DNA from: Spirosoma validum
GTDB lineage: Bacteria > Bacteroidota > Bacteroidia > Cytophagales > Spirosomataceae
Assembly: GCF_014699035.1 (NCBI RefSeq)
Contig: NZ_JACXAA010000005.1
Location: 413,783 to 477,782 of the forward strand
Length of the DNA: 64,000 nucleotides
Direction: 5' to 3'
The number at the start of each line of letters is the position of its first letter. Within the stretch, counting starts at the first letter, position 1. The position numbers and the translations under genes are program-made. Below are positions 45,380 through 53,677 of the stretch, one piece after another. The notes under the pieces were generated by a model. That model had not been told where the DNA came from. It saw nothing but the letters and a program-made list of their open reading frames with translations, and made no database searches.

Positions 45380-47938
45380 TTATTTCGGCACACTCGCCTT
45401 CGCTTCGAGCATGTATTTGTTCAGTTCTTTGGCCGTCCAGGGCACGACTCTCCCCTGCGACGTAACGCGGGTCATGCCAATGAGTCGCTTACTGATTGGC
45501 CCGGCATTATTTCCCCATTCATTGCGGATGTAAGTCAATATCGCCGTGAGCGACGCATCGTCCATCGTTGAGTGGGCAGGCATAACGGGCAAAATCTCCG
45601 GCTGATCATACACCTTTTTGTTGATCTCGACAGGACCTTCCATACCGTGAAGCAGAATCAGTGCGAGTCGTTTTTCATCACCCACTACCCAATCAGAGGC
45701 AATGAGAGGAGGCCCGAAACGATTCAACCCTGCCCCATCGGTGCCGTGACAGCCCGAACAGGTGTTGAGATAAAGCTGCCGACCCGAGGCAAACAGTTTT
45801 TGCTCTTCCTCATTCAACAGACTCTTTTTTGACGTATTACTTTTCGCGGCAACATGACCCGGCCATTCAAACAGAGACGCCAACGCTGACAGACGTGATG
45901 GATCGATTTTGCTGGTAGCCTGCGCCAGAATGGGTGGCGCAGCGGCCAGCTTAACGGGTTTTAATTTGCGGTTGCTGGCAGCAATCGACATACCTGTCAG
46001 GATAGCCTTTTGTTGCCAGCTCAACGCCTGACCTCCGTTTTCCAGCATAGTCAACATGGCCGTCAATTCAGGCGGATTTTGCTTCTGTACTACACAGGTT
46101 GTCAGCTGCTCAACGAAGATTTCTTTCGACGGTTCAGCGATTTGCCACTTTGGATCTTTCATCAACCGCTGCAAAAAGGTAAACTCCTGGTTTTGAAGGC
46201 TACTTAACACGGCATCCCGCATTAACGGCGACGTACCCTGCTGATCGACAATGCCTGCCAGGACTTGCTGTGCTACGTTCTGATCGAGTACATTTCCCGA
46301 AAGGGCTATCTGTAACTGTTGTTGGATCGTCGCTTTTTGCCAGCTTTTTAGCAATTGTTCGCCTAATTTGGTCCGAACCGTTTTATCCACTTTGGCAAAT
46401 GGTTCAAGTAGTCGAATGGCCGTACTACTCACCAGTGAACCCGGATCAGCGACTAATGGCAATAGCAGCTCGGGCGTCGTTAATTTCAGCCCTTCCAGCG
46501 TCCATAACGCATGAAATCGGCCCAACGAATCGCTACCCTTCGTCGCTACGTTGATTAACGTCCGGCCAATTCGTTTGTCGTTACGTTCAACGAGTAATCG
46601 TTGCGCCATATCCCGGTGCCATCCGTCCGGATTTGACAATTCAGCAACCAATGCCTCCGATGATGTTTCCGACAGCTTTTTCGGCTTTTGAGCTTGCCAA
46701 TTCTCCGGGACGATCCGCCAGATACGTCCCCGATTTACGGGTTTCTCCAGACCACGTGCCAGCGTTTGCTCTTTCAGATAAGGCGTAACGTATGCCTCGT
46801 GCTGAATAAGTCCCCGATACATATCCGCTACGTAGAGGGTACCATCAGGGCCCGTTGCCTGATGAACGGGCCGGAATCGTTCGTCCGTCGACGCGAGAAA
46901 TTCCGTACCGGGATGAGGATCGTGGGCAGCTACTAAAAGTCCCTTTTCTTCGACTACATTACGTTTAATCAGATTGCCCGCTGGTTCACAGACAAATATG
47001 TTGCCATGATAAGCCGCAGGCAGTGCCGTTCCCCGGTAATAAAGTGGCGAACAGGCGGCTGTAAACTCCTGTAAACGACCTTCTTTGTCCAGCGTGCCGG
47101 GTATGTAGCCCCGGTTAACGGCAGGCGTAGGCCGGATTGGATAAACGCGCCGATCTAAGGTTAGTCCGTAGTCGATACCCGTTGTGGCTTTGTGATTTTT
47201 ATTCCGCGAAAGGTAATTCGGTGGGACCAGATCGCCGTGCAATTGCGACCAGTTATAATTGTAAAGCAGGCGTCCTTTATCGTCATGGCTGATGCCCCAC
47301 TGACCGCGGAACTCGGTGCTATCGCGTTCCCATCTGTTATCCCGCAACCGGTACCGAACGCGCGATTTAGCGTTATAATACCAGTTATCCATACTCCGCC
47401 AGAGTCCGTTGGGCGCATGTTCGGGCAGACCGTTGCCCATGTATTTTGCATCGACGACTGTTTTTGTATCCGCTTTCAGATCACCATTGGTATCCTGTGT
47501 CATCCACAAAGCGCCGTTCTCGGCTATTAAGGCTCCACCCGGCACCAGAGCAATGGCTCTCGGCATAATCAGGCTGTCGAGGTAAATTTTACTGACATCC
47601 ATCTGGCCGTCGCCGTTCGTGTCTTCCAGGATCGATACGCGACCGACCGGCTGGTTCTCCCCTTCCCCATTGACGTTTGGCATAAAACCGCGCATCTCGA
47701 CAACCCACAGTCGGCCATCCGGATCGAACGTAATGACTACGGGATCTTCAACCATCGGCTCAGCCGCAACAAGCTGAATTTTCAGCCCTGGTTCCAGTTT
47801 AAACGTGGCAAGTTCTTCGGCAGGCGTGTGCACTGGCGAAGGCTCGTCGGTCCAGGTCGTTCGTACGTTGGTTTTAAAGCTTAGCAGGCACAACAGGCCG
47901 ATTCCAAACAAGTAACCAGAATATCCGTGCTTACTCAT
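45380..47938 (-). CDS. PVC-type heme-binding dehydrogenase with HEAT repeats and cytochrome c domain
   Basis: An 852-residue exported protein. A signal/anchor segment (YLFGIGLLCLLSF) is followed by a beta-propeller region of about 400 residues (VVITFDPDGRLWVVEMRGF, GPDGTLYVADMYRGLIQHEAYV) of the membrane-bound dehydrogenase type. Alpha-helical HEAT-like repeats follow (about 440-650). A C-terminal cytochrome c domain has heme motif C727-S-G-C-H and a distal Met in VMPAHSTMDD. Such proteins oxidise sugars in the periplasm and pass electrons to the respiratory chain. It is the first gene of the five-gene catabolic set, with the TIM-barrel gene next. The substrate is unknown. Confidence 0.88.
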   Translation of the reverse strand: MSKHGYSGYLFGIGLLCLLSFKTNVRTTWTDEPSPVHTPAEELATFKLEPGLKIQLVAAEPMVEDPVVITFDPDGRLWVVEMRGFMPNVNGEGENQPVGRVSILEDTNGDGQMDVSKIYLDSLIMPRAIALVPGGALIAENGALWMTQDTNGDLKADTKTVVDAKYMGNGLPEHAPNGLWRSMDNWYYNAKSRVRYRLRDNRWERDSTEFRGQWGISHDDKGRLLYNYNWSQLHGDLVPPNYLSRNKNHKATTGIDYGLTLDRRVYPIRPTPAVNRGYIPGTLDKEGRLQEFTAACSPLYYRGTALPAAYHGNIFVCEPAGNLIKRNVVEEKGLLVAAHDPHPGTEFLASTDERFRPVHQATGPDGTLYVADMYRGLIQHEAYVTPYLKEQTLARGLEKPVNRGRIWRIVPENWQAQKPKKLSETSSEALVAELSNPDGWHRDMAQRLLVERNDKRIGRTLINVATKGSDSLGRFHALWTLEGLKLTTPELLLPLVADPGSLVSSTAIRLLEPFAKVDKTVRTKLGEQLLKSWQKATIQQQLQIALSGNVLDQNVAQQVLAGIVDQQGTSPLMRDAVLSSLQNQEFTFLQRLMKDPKWQIAEPSKEIFVEQLTTCVVQKQNPPELTAMLTMLENGGQALSWQQKAILTGMSIAASNRKLKPVKLAAAPPILAQATSKIDPSRLSALASLFEWPGHVAAKSNTSKKSLLNEEEQKLFASGRQLYLNTCSGCHGTDGAGLNRFGPPLIASDWVVGDEKRLALILLHGMEGPVEINKKVYDQPEILPVMPAHSTMDDASLTAILTYIRNEWGNNAGPISKRLIGMTRVTSQGRVVPWTAKELNKYMLEAKASVPK

Positions 47939-48167
47939 GAGCTATCACACTTGGCATTATTATAAGAAAAAGCATTATTGAAAATATACTACTTGTGTTT
48001 ACACTGCTACCGAAGCATTTTTACCAGAAATGACCTATTTTAATCTTAAGCGTAAATAGACAGAACAACGATTTGATAAAGTGCGGTGTTCAATTTGCCC
48101 CAGGCGTCACGTAATATACAGCTGCATTGATAAGAAGTTTACCGCTATAGACGTCATTTCAAGCATG
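47939..48167. other. Gap with no recognisable gene
   Basis: About 230 nt between the divergent dehydrogenase gene and the prfC terminator. It is AT-rich near 47950-48060; no repeat, RNA gene or clear promoter box was identified. Confidence 0.4.
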
Positions 48168-48208
48168 AAAAAGCCGCCCTCAACCTGAGTTGACGCGGCT
48201 TTTTTTTA
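48168..48208 (-). terminator. Terminator of prfC
   Basis: AAAAAGCCGC and GCGGCTTTTTTTT form the outer stem, with an inner TCAA/TTGA pairing. On the minus strand it follows prfC and ends in TTTTT. Confidence 0.8.
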
Positions 48209-48232
48209 ACAGTCATTTATACAAATGCATTC

Positions 48233-49828
48233 TTATGCTGTCACCTTAAACTCTGAAGTGAGGTGAAAATGAATATCCGGATTGTTTTGCTGGTTCATAC
48301 GTAGCATCCACTCCGACTCAGCCAGAAATACGGGATTCTGATCTTTGTCGTAAGCAATCTGGTTTCCTTTTAATCGAATGAACTCGGTTAACTTCGCTGG
48401 ATTATTAGCGGTTATCCAGCAGGCTTTGGTATAATTTAAGGGTACCCAACGGCATTTGGCACCGTATTCGTTTTCCAGTCGGTACTGAATTACTTCAAAC
48501 TGAAGTTCACCCACCGTTCCGACAAATTTCCGATTACCCAGCTCAAGCGTAAATAGCTGCGCAACACCCTCATCGGTTAGCTGCTGAATGCCTTTGTCTA
48601 ACTGCTTCGACTTCATCGGATCGAGGTTGACAAGTTCCTTGAAAATCTCGGGCGAAAAACTCGGAATTCCCTGGAACTGTAGCTCTTCACCCTCTGTCAA
48701 CGTATCACCGATCTTAAACGTACCGGTATCATACAGGCCCACTACGTCGCCCGGAAATCCTTCATCCACTACACTCTTACTGTCCGCCATAAAACTGAAC
48801 GGACTGGCAAACCGCACGTTTTTGTCCAGGCGTGTGTGATGATAAAACTTGTTACGTTCAAAAACACCCGAACAAATGCGCAGGAACGCGATACGATCCC
48901 GATGGCGGGGATCAAGGTTCGCGTGGATTTTGAAGACAAAGCCGCTGAAGTTTTTCTCGTCGGGCAGTACTTCACGTTTATCGGTCTGTCGAGCAATTGG
49001 TTCGGGCGAAATGAGGCAGAACCCTTCCAGCAGTTCTTTTACACCAAAATTATTGACTGCTGACCCGAAAAACACCGGTGCCAGTTTCCCATCCAGATAC
49101 GCTTTCTGATGGAATTCATCATAAACGCCCTCAATCAGTTCCACATCTTCGCGAAGTTGAGACGCATCCCGATCCCCTACTTTGTTATCCAGCAACGAGT
49201 CTTCCAACTCAATCGGCAGAACGTCTTCTTCAACTTTGGTTTTATTCGCTTTGAAGAAATATAATTTTTTCTCGATCAGGCTATATACGCCTTTGAAATC
49301 CGACCCCATGTTCACGGGCCAGGTCATAGGCCGAACGCGAATGTTCAGCTTCTCTTCCAGTTCGTCGAGCAGATCGAACGGATTACGGCCTTCGCGGTCC
49401 AGTTTGTTAATAAAGATGATAACGGGCGTATCGCGCATCCGGCAGACTTCCATCAGCCGTTCAGTTTGCTCCTCCACGCCCTTCACGCAGTCAATTACCA
49501 GAATGACACTGTCGACAGCGGTTAGCGTGCGATACGTATCCTCCGCAAAATCTTTGTGACCAGGTGTATCGAGGATATTAATCTTCAGGTTATCGTATTC
49601 AAACGTCATGACTGACGTAGCAACGGAAATTCCCCGCTGCTTCTCGATTTCCATGAAATCCGACGTAGCAGACTTCTTAATTTTATTTGATTTTACGGCG
49701 CCCGCAGTTTGTATCGCTCCGCCAAACAGCAGTAATTTTTCGGTTAGCGTCGTTTTCCCGGCATCGGGGTGACTAATGATGGCGAATGTCCGCCGACGGG
49801 CAGTTTCTGCCGGTATATTCGTTTGCAT
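48233..49828 (-). CDS. prfC: Peptide chain release factor 3
   Basis: A 531-residue translational GTPase that recycles RF1/RF2 from the ribosome. The P-loop HPDAGKTT is at residues 20-27, switch II in [11 protein letters not shown], and the base-specificity motif FINKLDRE. Domain II and the C-terminal RF3 domain follow ([25 protein letters not shown], then [19 protein letters not shown]). The length is normal (529 in E. coli). The promoter box lies at 49848-49855, right beside a long palindrome whose arm carries the candidate upstream TTG. The gene has its own terminator. Confidence 0.97.
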   Translation of the reverse strand: MQTNIPAETARRRTFAIISHPDAGKTTLTEKLLLFGGAIQTAGAVKSNKIKKSATSDFMEIEKQRGISVATSVMTFEYDNLKINILDTPGHKDFAEDTYRTLTAVDSVILVIDCVKGVEEQTERLMEVCRMRDTPVIIFINKLDREGRNPFDLLDELEEKLNIRVRPMTWPVNMGSDFKGVYSLIEKKLYFFKANKTKVEEDVLPIELEDSLLDNKVGDRDASQLREDVELIEGVYDEFHQKAYLDGKLAPVFFGSAVNNFGVKELLEGFCLISPEPIARQTDKREVLPDEKNFSGFVFKIHANLDPRHRDRIAFLRICSGVFERNKFYHHTRLDKNVRFASPFSFMADSKSVVDEGFPGDVVGLYDTGTFKIGDTLTEGEELQFQGIPSFSPEIFKELVNLDPMKSKQLDKGIQQLTDEGVAQLFTLELGNRKFVGTVGELQFEVIQYRLENEYGAKCRWVPLNYTKACWITANNPAKLTEFIRLKGNQIAYDKDQNPVFLAESEWMLRMNQQNNPDIHFHLTSEFKVTA

Positions 49829-49847
49829 TATTCTCAGAATCAGAGTG

Positions 49848-49855
49848 CAAAGATA
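49848..49855 (-). promoter_or_regulatory. -7 promoter box of prfC (TATCTTTG)
   Basis: TATCTTTG on the minus strand lies 20 nt before the prfC start codon. A TTG sits 16 nt upstream of it, within the left arm of the 49864-49945 palindrome. The core TTTTTCGTATCTTTGCAC is identical to that of rpsO. Confidence 0.7.
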
Positions 49856-49863
49856 CGAAAAAA

Positions 49864-49945
49864 GCGTGGGGCAATGGGCATGGGGCAGAAGGTAAAAGAA
49901 AACAATCTATGTTTTACCCTCTGCCCCATGCCCATTGCCCCACGC
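49864..49945. repeat. Long inverted repeat, 34-nt arms
   Basis: Arms 49864-49897 and 49912-49945 are complementary at 33 of 34 positions around a 14-nt spacer. The arms are G-rich on one side (GGGGCAATGGGCATGGGGC). They resemble the palindrome at 52173-52247 at about 24 of 28 aligned bases. The element lies between DUF423 and the prfC promoter. Confidence 0.92.
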
Positions 49946-49947
49946 CT

Positions 49948-50325
49948 TTACAAAAACGCCCAGAGCACCAACGCCCAGCCGGCAATCATTGCCAGCCCGC
50001 CGAGGGGCGTAATGGCGCCTAACCACGTAATACCGGTGAAACACAATACGTATAGCGACCCAGAGAAGATAATAACACCACCCAAAAATGAATAGCCTGA
50101 CCAGTTGAGCAGTTTAACCACAGTCGGGTTACTACCGAAAACCTGCATAAGCAAACCGACCAGCACTAACGCCAACGCATGATAAAACTGGTATTTAACG
50201 GCTGTTTCGAACGTAGCGGAACGCCCCGATGCATCGAGCATTGCTCGTAACGCATGCGCTCCGAAGGCACCGATGGCAACACCCAACAATCCTAAAACAG
50301 CGCCCGATTGAATAAAGAACTTCAT
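49948..50325 (-). CDS. DUF423 family membrane protein (YgdD-type)
   Basis: A 125-residue protein with four hydrophobic helices. Family signatures are LGLLGVAIGAFGAHALRAMLDASGR at the N-terminus, KYQFYHALALVLVGLL, and FLGGVIIFSGSLYVLCFTG with TPLGGLAMIAGW. These small inner-membrane proteins are widespread and have no established function. The gene follows yggS by 48 nt on the same strand and ends 3 nt before the long palindrome. Confidence 0.9.
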   Translation of the reverse strand: MKFFIQSGAVLGLLGVAIGAFGAHALRAMLDASGRSATFETAVKYQFYHALALVLVGLLMQVFGSNPTVVKLLNWSGYSFLGGVIIFSGSLYVLCFTGITWLGAITPLGGLAMIAGWALVLWAFL

Positions 50326-50373
50326 CTACATCTAAAATTTTATACAGTTCAACTGATTAACAGAATTCTCCGT

Positions 50374-51036
50374 TCAGGCACGACTACCAAAAATGACACT
50401 TCCGACCCGAACCATCGTGCTACCTTCCTCGACAGCGATTTTATAATCGCCACTCATGCCCATCGATAGTTCAGAAAAATGAATGGCAGGATGTTGACTG
50501 GATGCCAGTTTATCGTACAGTTGCTTCAGCCCCCGGAACTCCTGCCGAATTTGCCCTTCATTGTCCGTATTCGTCGCTAAACCCATCAGGCCAATCAGGC
50601 AAATATTCGACAAGTTGTCTAATTCCGGCGCGTTTATCAGCCTTTCGGCTTCATCGGGAGATAAGCCAAACTTAGTTTCTTCATTAGCAATGTGAATCTG
50701 CAACAGGCAGTCAATAGTCCGGTTGTGTTTAGCCGCCTGTTTATTGATCTCCTGCAACAGTTTCAGGCTGTCTACGGACTGAATCAACGACACAAACGGA
50801 GCAATGTATTTGACTTTATTGGTCTGTAAATGCCCGATTAAATGCCATTCCACGTCGGCAGGAAATTGGGGCTGCTTATCAACCATCTCCTGCACTTTAT
50901 TCTCGCCAAATCGTCGACTGCCCGCATCATAGGCCTCTTTCAATTCCTCAACAGGCTTCGTTTTGGTAACCGCAATCAACTTGGCTTTACCCTGTAACCC
51001 GCTCTCAATCTGGTGGAGTCTATCGGCAATTGTCAT
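50374..51036 (-). CDS. YggS-family pyridoxal phosphate homeostasis protein
   Basis: A 220-residue single-domain PLP-binding TIM-barrel protein. The PLP lysine is Lys25 in IAVTKTKPVEEL. Other landmarks are RRFGENKVQEM, VEWHLIGHLQTNKVKYI, LLQIHIANEETKFGLSPDEA, and the phosphate-binding end FSELSMGMSGDYKIAVEEGSTMVRVGS (motif SMGMSGD). Family members control the pool of free PLP and amino-acid balance without a known catalytic activity. It has a promoter box at 51080-51087 and is likely co-transcribed with DUF423. Confidence 0.95.
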   Translation of the reverse strand: MTIADRLHQIESGLQGKAKLIAVTKTKPVEELKEAYDAGSRRFGENKVQEMVDKQPQFPADVEWHLIGHLQTNKVKYIAPFVSLIQSVDSLKLLQEINKQAAKHNRTIDCLLQIHIANEETKFGLSPDEAERLINAPELDNLSNICLIGLMGLATNTDNEGQIRQEFRGLKQLYDKLASSQHPAIHFSELSMGMSGDYKIAVEEGSTMVRVGSVIFGSRA

Positions 51037-51079
51037 AACGTACTAAGTGAATGTTCCCGAACCGATTATTAAAATTATA

Positions 51080-51087
51080 CAAAGATA
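51080..51087 (-). promoter_or_regulatory. -7 promoter box of yggS (TATCTTTG)
   Basis: TATCTTTG on the minus strand lies 43 nt before the yggS start codon. It fits the TAnnTTTG element; no clear TTG was found at the usual distance. Confidence 0.55.
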
Positions 51088-51214
51088 GGTTTGAGAACTA
51101 AGCGGAAACGCGTAGTTTTTGGCCGAAATTCAAGAGAAATCAACGTAAGAACACAATAATTCATTCCTGGCTTTGGTTTTGAAAACAATTTAAACTGCAA
51201 CCATACCCCTAACT

Positions 51215-52165
51215 ATGAACCCAATGGAACCCCGGCCTCAATCGAAAAACAACAGCCGTAGCTACCTGTTGGCAGCGTTAATCATTCTGGCGGCACTGAA
51301 TGTACTGTTACTGTATTTTTATTATCAGGAACGTCAGGATAACAAAACGAAAGATGCCACAATTGCTGCCAAAACAGAAGAAGTACTGGTTGCCAAAACC
51401 AAACTCGATTCAATTTCTGCACAGCTTGACGCCAAAATTGCCGAAATTCAACGATTAGGCGGTAGTGTCGATTCGCTTATGAAAGTAAAAGCTCAGTTGG
51501 AAGTCGACAAGCGTGAACTTCGAAACGTCTCTTCATTCGACAGCAAGAAATACAATCAGAAAATACGCAATTACGAGGCTCTTCTGACGCAGAAAGACCA
51601 GGAAATTGCCCGACTGAAGGAAGAAAATGGCATTCTGACCGCCCGCAACGATTCACTGTCTCAGGAAAACAACACCCTGAAAGGGGAACGCCAGAGCTTG
51701 AGCGACTCAGTCGTTGCCGTTACGTCGAAAAACCAGGAACTAGCCGAAAAGGTAACGATAGCAGCTGCCCTCAGAGCTGAAAGTATAACAGTAGATGCTA
51801 TCAATAAGCGTGGCAAAGAGAAAGACGGAGGTAGTTATAAGGCAAAGAAGATCGACAAAATAAAAGTATCCGTTCGGCTAGCGCCAAATGGGTTAGCCAA
51901 ACAGGAAGAAAAAGAACTGTACCTGCGGATTCTGGACGCAAGCGGAGCTGTTGTGTCCGATATGGCAACAGGGTCTGGCGAATTCACGTATAACTATCAG
52001 GGCATGATTTATACGGCCAAGCAGAACTTTACGTTCGACAATAGCCGCCAGCAGGTCGATTTTGTTTATGGTCGTGGTGGTCAGCGCTTCAACGAAGGAA
52101 AGCACACGATTGAAATCTACTGTGAGGGTTTCCGAATAGGCGAAGGGGAGTTCACCGTGAAGTAG
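51215..52165 (+). CDS. Membrane-anchored coiled-coil protein of unknown function
   Basis: A 316-residue protein. A single transmembrane helix is near residues 16-36 (YLLAALIILAALNVLLLYFYY). A long coiled coil follows to about residue 185, with regular heptads (KTEEVLVAKTKLDSISAQLDAK and ALLTQKDQEIARLKEENGIL). The last 120 residues form a beta-rich domain (IKVSVRLAPNGLAKQEEKELYLRI and KHTIEIYCEGFRIGEGEFTVK) that should face the periplasm. I recall similar layouts in Bacteroidota proteins of unknown role. The gene ends just before the rpsF palindrome but on the same strand. Confidence 0.75.
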   Translation: MNPMEPRPQSKNNSRSYLLAALIILAALNVLLLYFYYQERQDNKTKDATIAAKTEEVLVAKTKLDSISAQLDAKIAEIQRLGGSVDSLMKVKAQLEVDKRELRNVSSFDSKKYNQKIRNYEALLTQKDQEIARLKEENGILTARNDSLSQENNTLKGERQSLSDSVVAVTSKNQELAEKVTIAAALRAESITVDAINKRGKEKDGGSYKAKKIDKIKVSVRLAPNGLAKQEEKELYLRILDASGAVVSDMATGSGEFTYNYQGMIYTAKQNFTFDNSRQQVDFVYGRGGQRFNEGKHTIEIYCEGFRIGEGEFTVK

Positions 52166-52172
52166 AGTGCTG

Positions 52173-52247
52173 AGGGCAAAGGGTACGGGGCAGAGGGTAT
52201 AAAAACTATCAAATCTTTTATACCCTCTGCCCCGTACCCTTTGCCCT
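52173..52247. repeat. Perfect inverted repeat, 32-nt arms
   Basis: Arms 52173-52204 and 52216-52247 are perfectly complementary around an 11-nt spacer. The left arm reads AGGGCAAAGGGTACGGGGC at its outer end. It is related to the palindrome at 49864-49945. The outer end of the right arm contains the TTG of the rpsF promoter. Confidence 0.93.
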
Positions 52248-52270
52248 TTGCTTTTTTTTTCCTACCTTTG
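52241..52270 (+). promoter_or_regulatory. Promoter of the rpsF-rpsR-rplI operon
   Basis: TTG at 52241-52243, exactly 19 nt, then TACCTTTG at 52263-52270. This is the full Bacteroidota consensus TTG-N19-TAnnTTTG. The start codon of rpsF is 29 nt downstream. The spacer contains a run of nine or more T residues. Confidence 0.85.
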
Positions 52271-52299
52271 CGCCCTCATTTCAAACAAATTACAAAAAA

Positions 52300-52662
52300 A
52301 TGTTTCCTAATAACTACGAAACGGTGTTCATTTTAACTCCCGTTTTATCTGATGCTCAGATGAAGGACACCGTTGACAAGTTCCGTAAAGTGCTAACCGA
52401 TAACGGTGCGGAGCTTGTTCACGAAGAGAGTATGGGTCTGCGCAAGCTGGCTTATCCAATTCAGCACAAGAACACGGGTTACTACCAGCTCTTCGAGTTT
52501 AAGGCCCCCGGCACGATCATCGAGAAACTTAATACCGAGTATCTCCGTGACGAGCGTATTATCCGTCACCTGACGATATCGCTTGATAAGCACGCTGTTG
52601 CCTACAACGATCGTAAACGTAACGGCTTAGTGGGTAAGAAAAAACAAACCGAAAACGCTTAA
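52300..52662 (+). CDS. rpsF: 30S ribosomal protein S6
   Basis: A 120-residue protein of the S6 family: [24 protein letters not shown], then [34 protein letters not shown] and [23 protein letters not shown]. It binds the central domain of 16S rRNA together with S18, encoded next. The C-terminal tail is short and basic ([12 protein letters not shown]). It heads the rpsF-rpsR-rplI operon, 14 nt before rpsR. The usual single-strand-binding protein gene seen in proteobacterial versions of this operon is absent. Confidence 0.97.
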   Translation: MFPNNYETVFILTPVLSDAQMKDTVDKFRKVLTDNGAELVHEESMGLRKLAYPIQHKNTGYYQLFEFKAPGTIIEKLNTEYLRDERIIRHLTISLDKHAVAYNDRKRNGLVGKKKQTENA

Positions 52663-52676
52663 GAGACTTAGTAACC

Positions 52677-52928
52677 ATGAGCTTACAAAACGAATCTGTC
52701 TCGAAAACCGAGAACCGCAAAAAATACGACCGCTTCAAGAAAGCTGGTATTAAATACATCGACTACAAAGACGGTAACTTCCTGCTTAAATTATTGAATG
52801 AGCAAGGTAAAATTCTTCCCCGTCGGTTAACTGGCACAAGCCTGAAAAACCAGCGCAAAGTGGCCCAGGCTGTCAAACGCGCTCGTCATTTAGCTATCCT
52901 GCCATACGTAGGTGATTCACTGAAATAA
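52677..52928 (+). CDS. rpsR: 30S ribosomal protein S18
   Basis: An 83-residue basic protein with the S18 core [53 protein letters not shown]. It forms a heterodimer with S6 on the 30S platform. There are no Cys zinc ligands, so it is the zinc-independent form. It is the second gene of the operon. The 113-nt gap after it is built from 16-nt repeats. Confidence 0.96.
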   Translation: MSLQNESVSKTENRKKYDRFKKAGIKYIDYKDGNFLLKLLNEQGKILPRRLTGTSLKNQRKVAQAVKRARHLAILPYVGDSLK

Positions 52929-52952
52929 ACCGGACCGCCGAAGCAGTTGCAA

Positions 52953-53034
52953 AGTCATAAAGTTATCGAGTCATAAAGCTCTTCCGGAACTTAGCTGACT
53001 CTTTAACCCTACAACTTTACAACCCTACAACTTT
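52953..53034. repeat. 16-nt-period repeats between rpsR and rplI
   Basis: AGTCATAAAG occurs at 52953 and 52969, and AACCCTACAACTTT occurs at 53005 and 53021; both pairs are 16 nt apart. The right pair is roughly the reverse complement of the left pair, so the gap is a degenerate inverted repeat. Confidence 0.65.
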
Positions 53035-53041
53035 TCAAATA

Positions 53042-53485
53042 ATGGATATCATTTTAAAAACCGATATTGCCGGCCTGGGCTATAAGAACGACACCGTAAC
53101 GGTGAAGCCCGGCTACGGCCGCAACTACCTGATTCCTCAGGGATTTGCCATGATGGCAACTGATTCAAACAAGAAGATCGTTGCTGAAAACATCCGCCAG
53201 GCAGCCCACAAAGCTGAAAAACTAAAGAACGACGCACAAGCCATTGCTGATGGAATTGGTGACGTAACGCTAACGATCCCAGCAAAAGCAGGCGACAGCG
53301 GTAAAATCTTTGGTCGCGTTACGAATACACAGGTAGCTGACGCGCTGCGCGAGAAAGGCTTTGACATTGACCGGAAGAAAATTACGGTTGAAGATGTTAA
53401 AACCCTTGGCACTTATGAAGCTTCTTTAGATCTTCATAAGGATGTGAAACATAAAGTAAAATTTGAAGTAGTAGCGGCTGATTAA
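53042..53485 (+). CDS. rplI: 50S ribosomal protein L9
   Basis: A 147-residue protein with the L9 N-terminal domain MDIILKTDIAGLGYKNDTVTVKPGYGRNYLIPQGFAMMA, a connecting helix (ENIRQAAHKAEKLKNDAQAIAD) and the C-terminal rRNA-binding domain (AGDSGKIFGRVTNTQVADAL). The length is normal. It is the last gene of the operon and ends in a strong terminator. Confidence 0.97.
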   Translation: MDIILKTDIAGLGYKNDTVTVKPGYGRNYLIPQGFAMMATDSNKKIVAENIRQAAHKAEKLKNDAQAIADGIGDVTLTIPAKAGDSGKIFGRVTNTQVADALREKGFDIDRKKITVEDVKTLGTYEASLDLHKDVKHKVKFEVVAAD

Positions 53486-53502
53486 GCTGAATATTATTCA
53501 AC

Positions 53503-53543
53503 AAAAAAGACCGCTCTGGAAATTCTGGAGCGGTCTTTTTTTT
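53503..53543 (+). terminator. Terminator of rpsF-rpsR-rplI
   Basis: AAAAAAGACCGCTC and GAGCGGTCTTTTTT form a 14-bp stem around a 13-nt loop with extra pairing, ending in a run of T. Confidence 0.92.
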
Positions 53544-53677
53544 CAGCATCTAGTAAAAAAATCACGCTCTACGCACAGCCAGTAATTGCGTAATTTTATT
53601 CTGATAATCAACAGATTACACCTACAAAACTTTTAACGAAAACGGACCTAAACAGTCTGTTTTTCTGTTAATATGGT

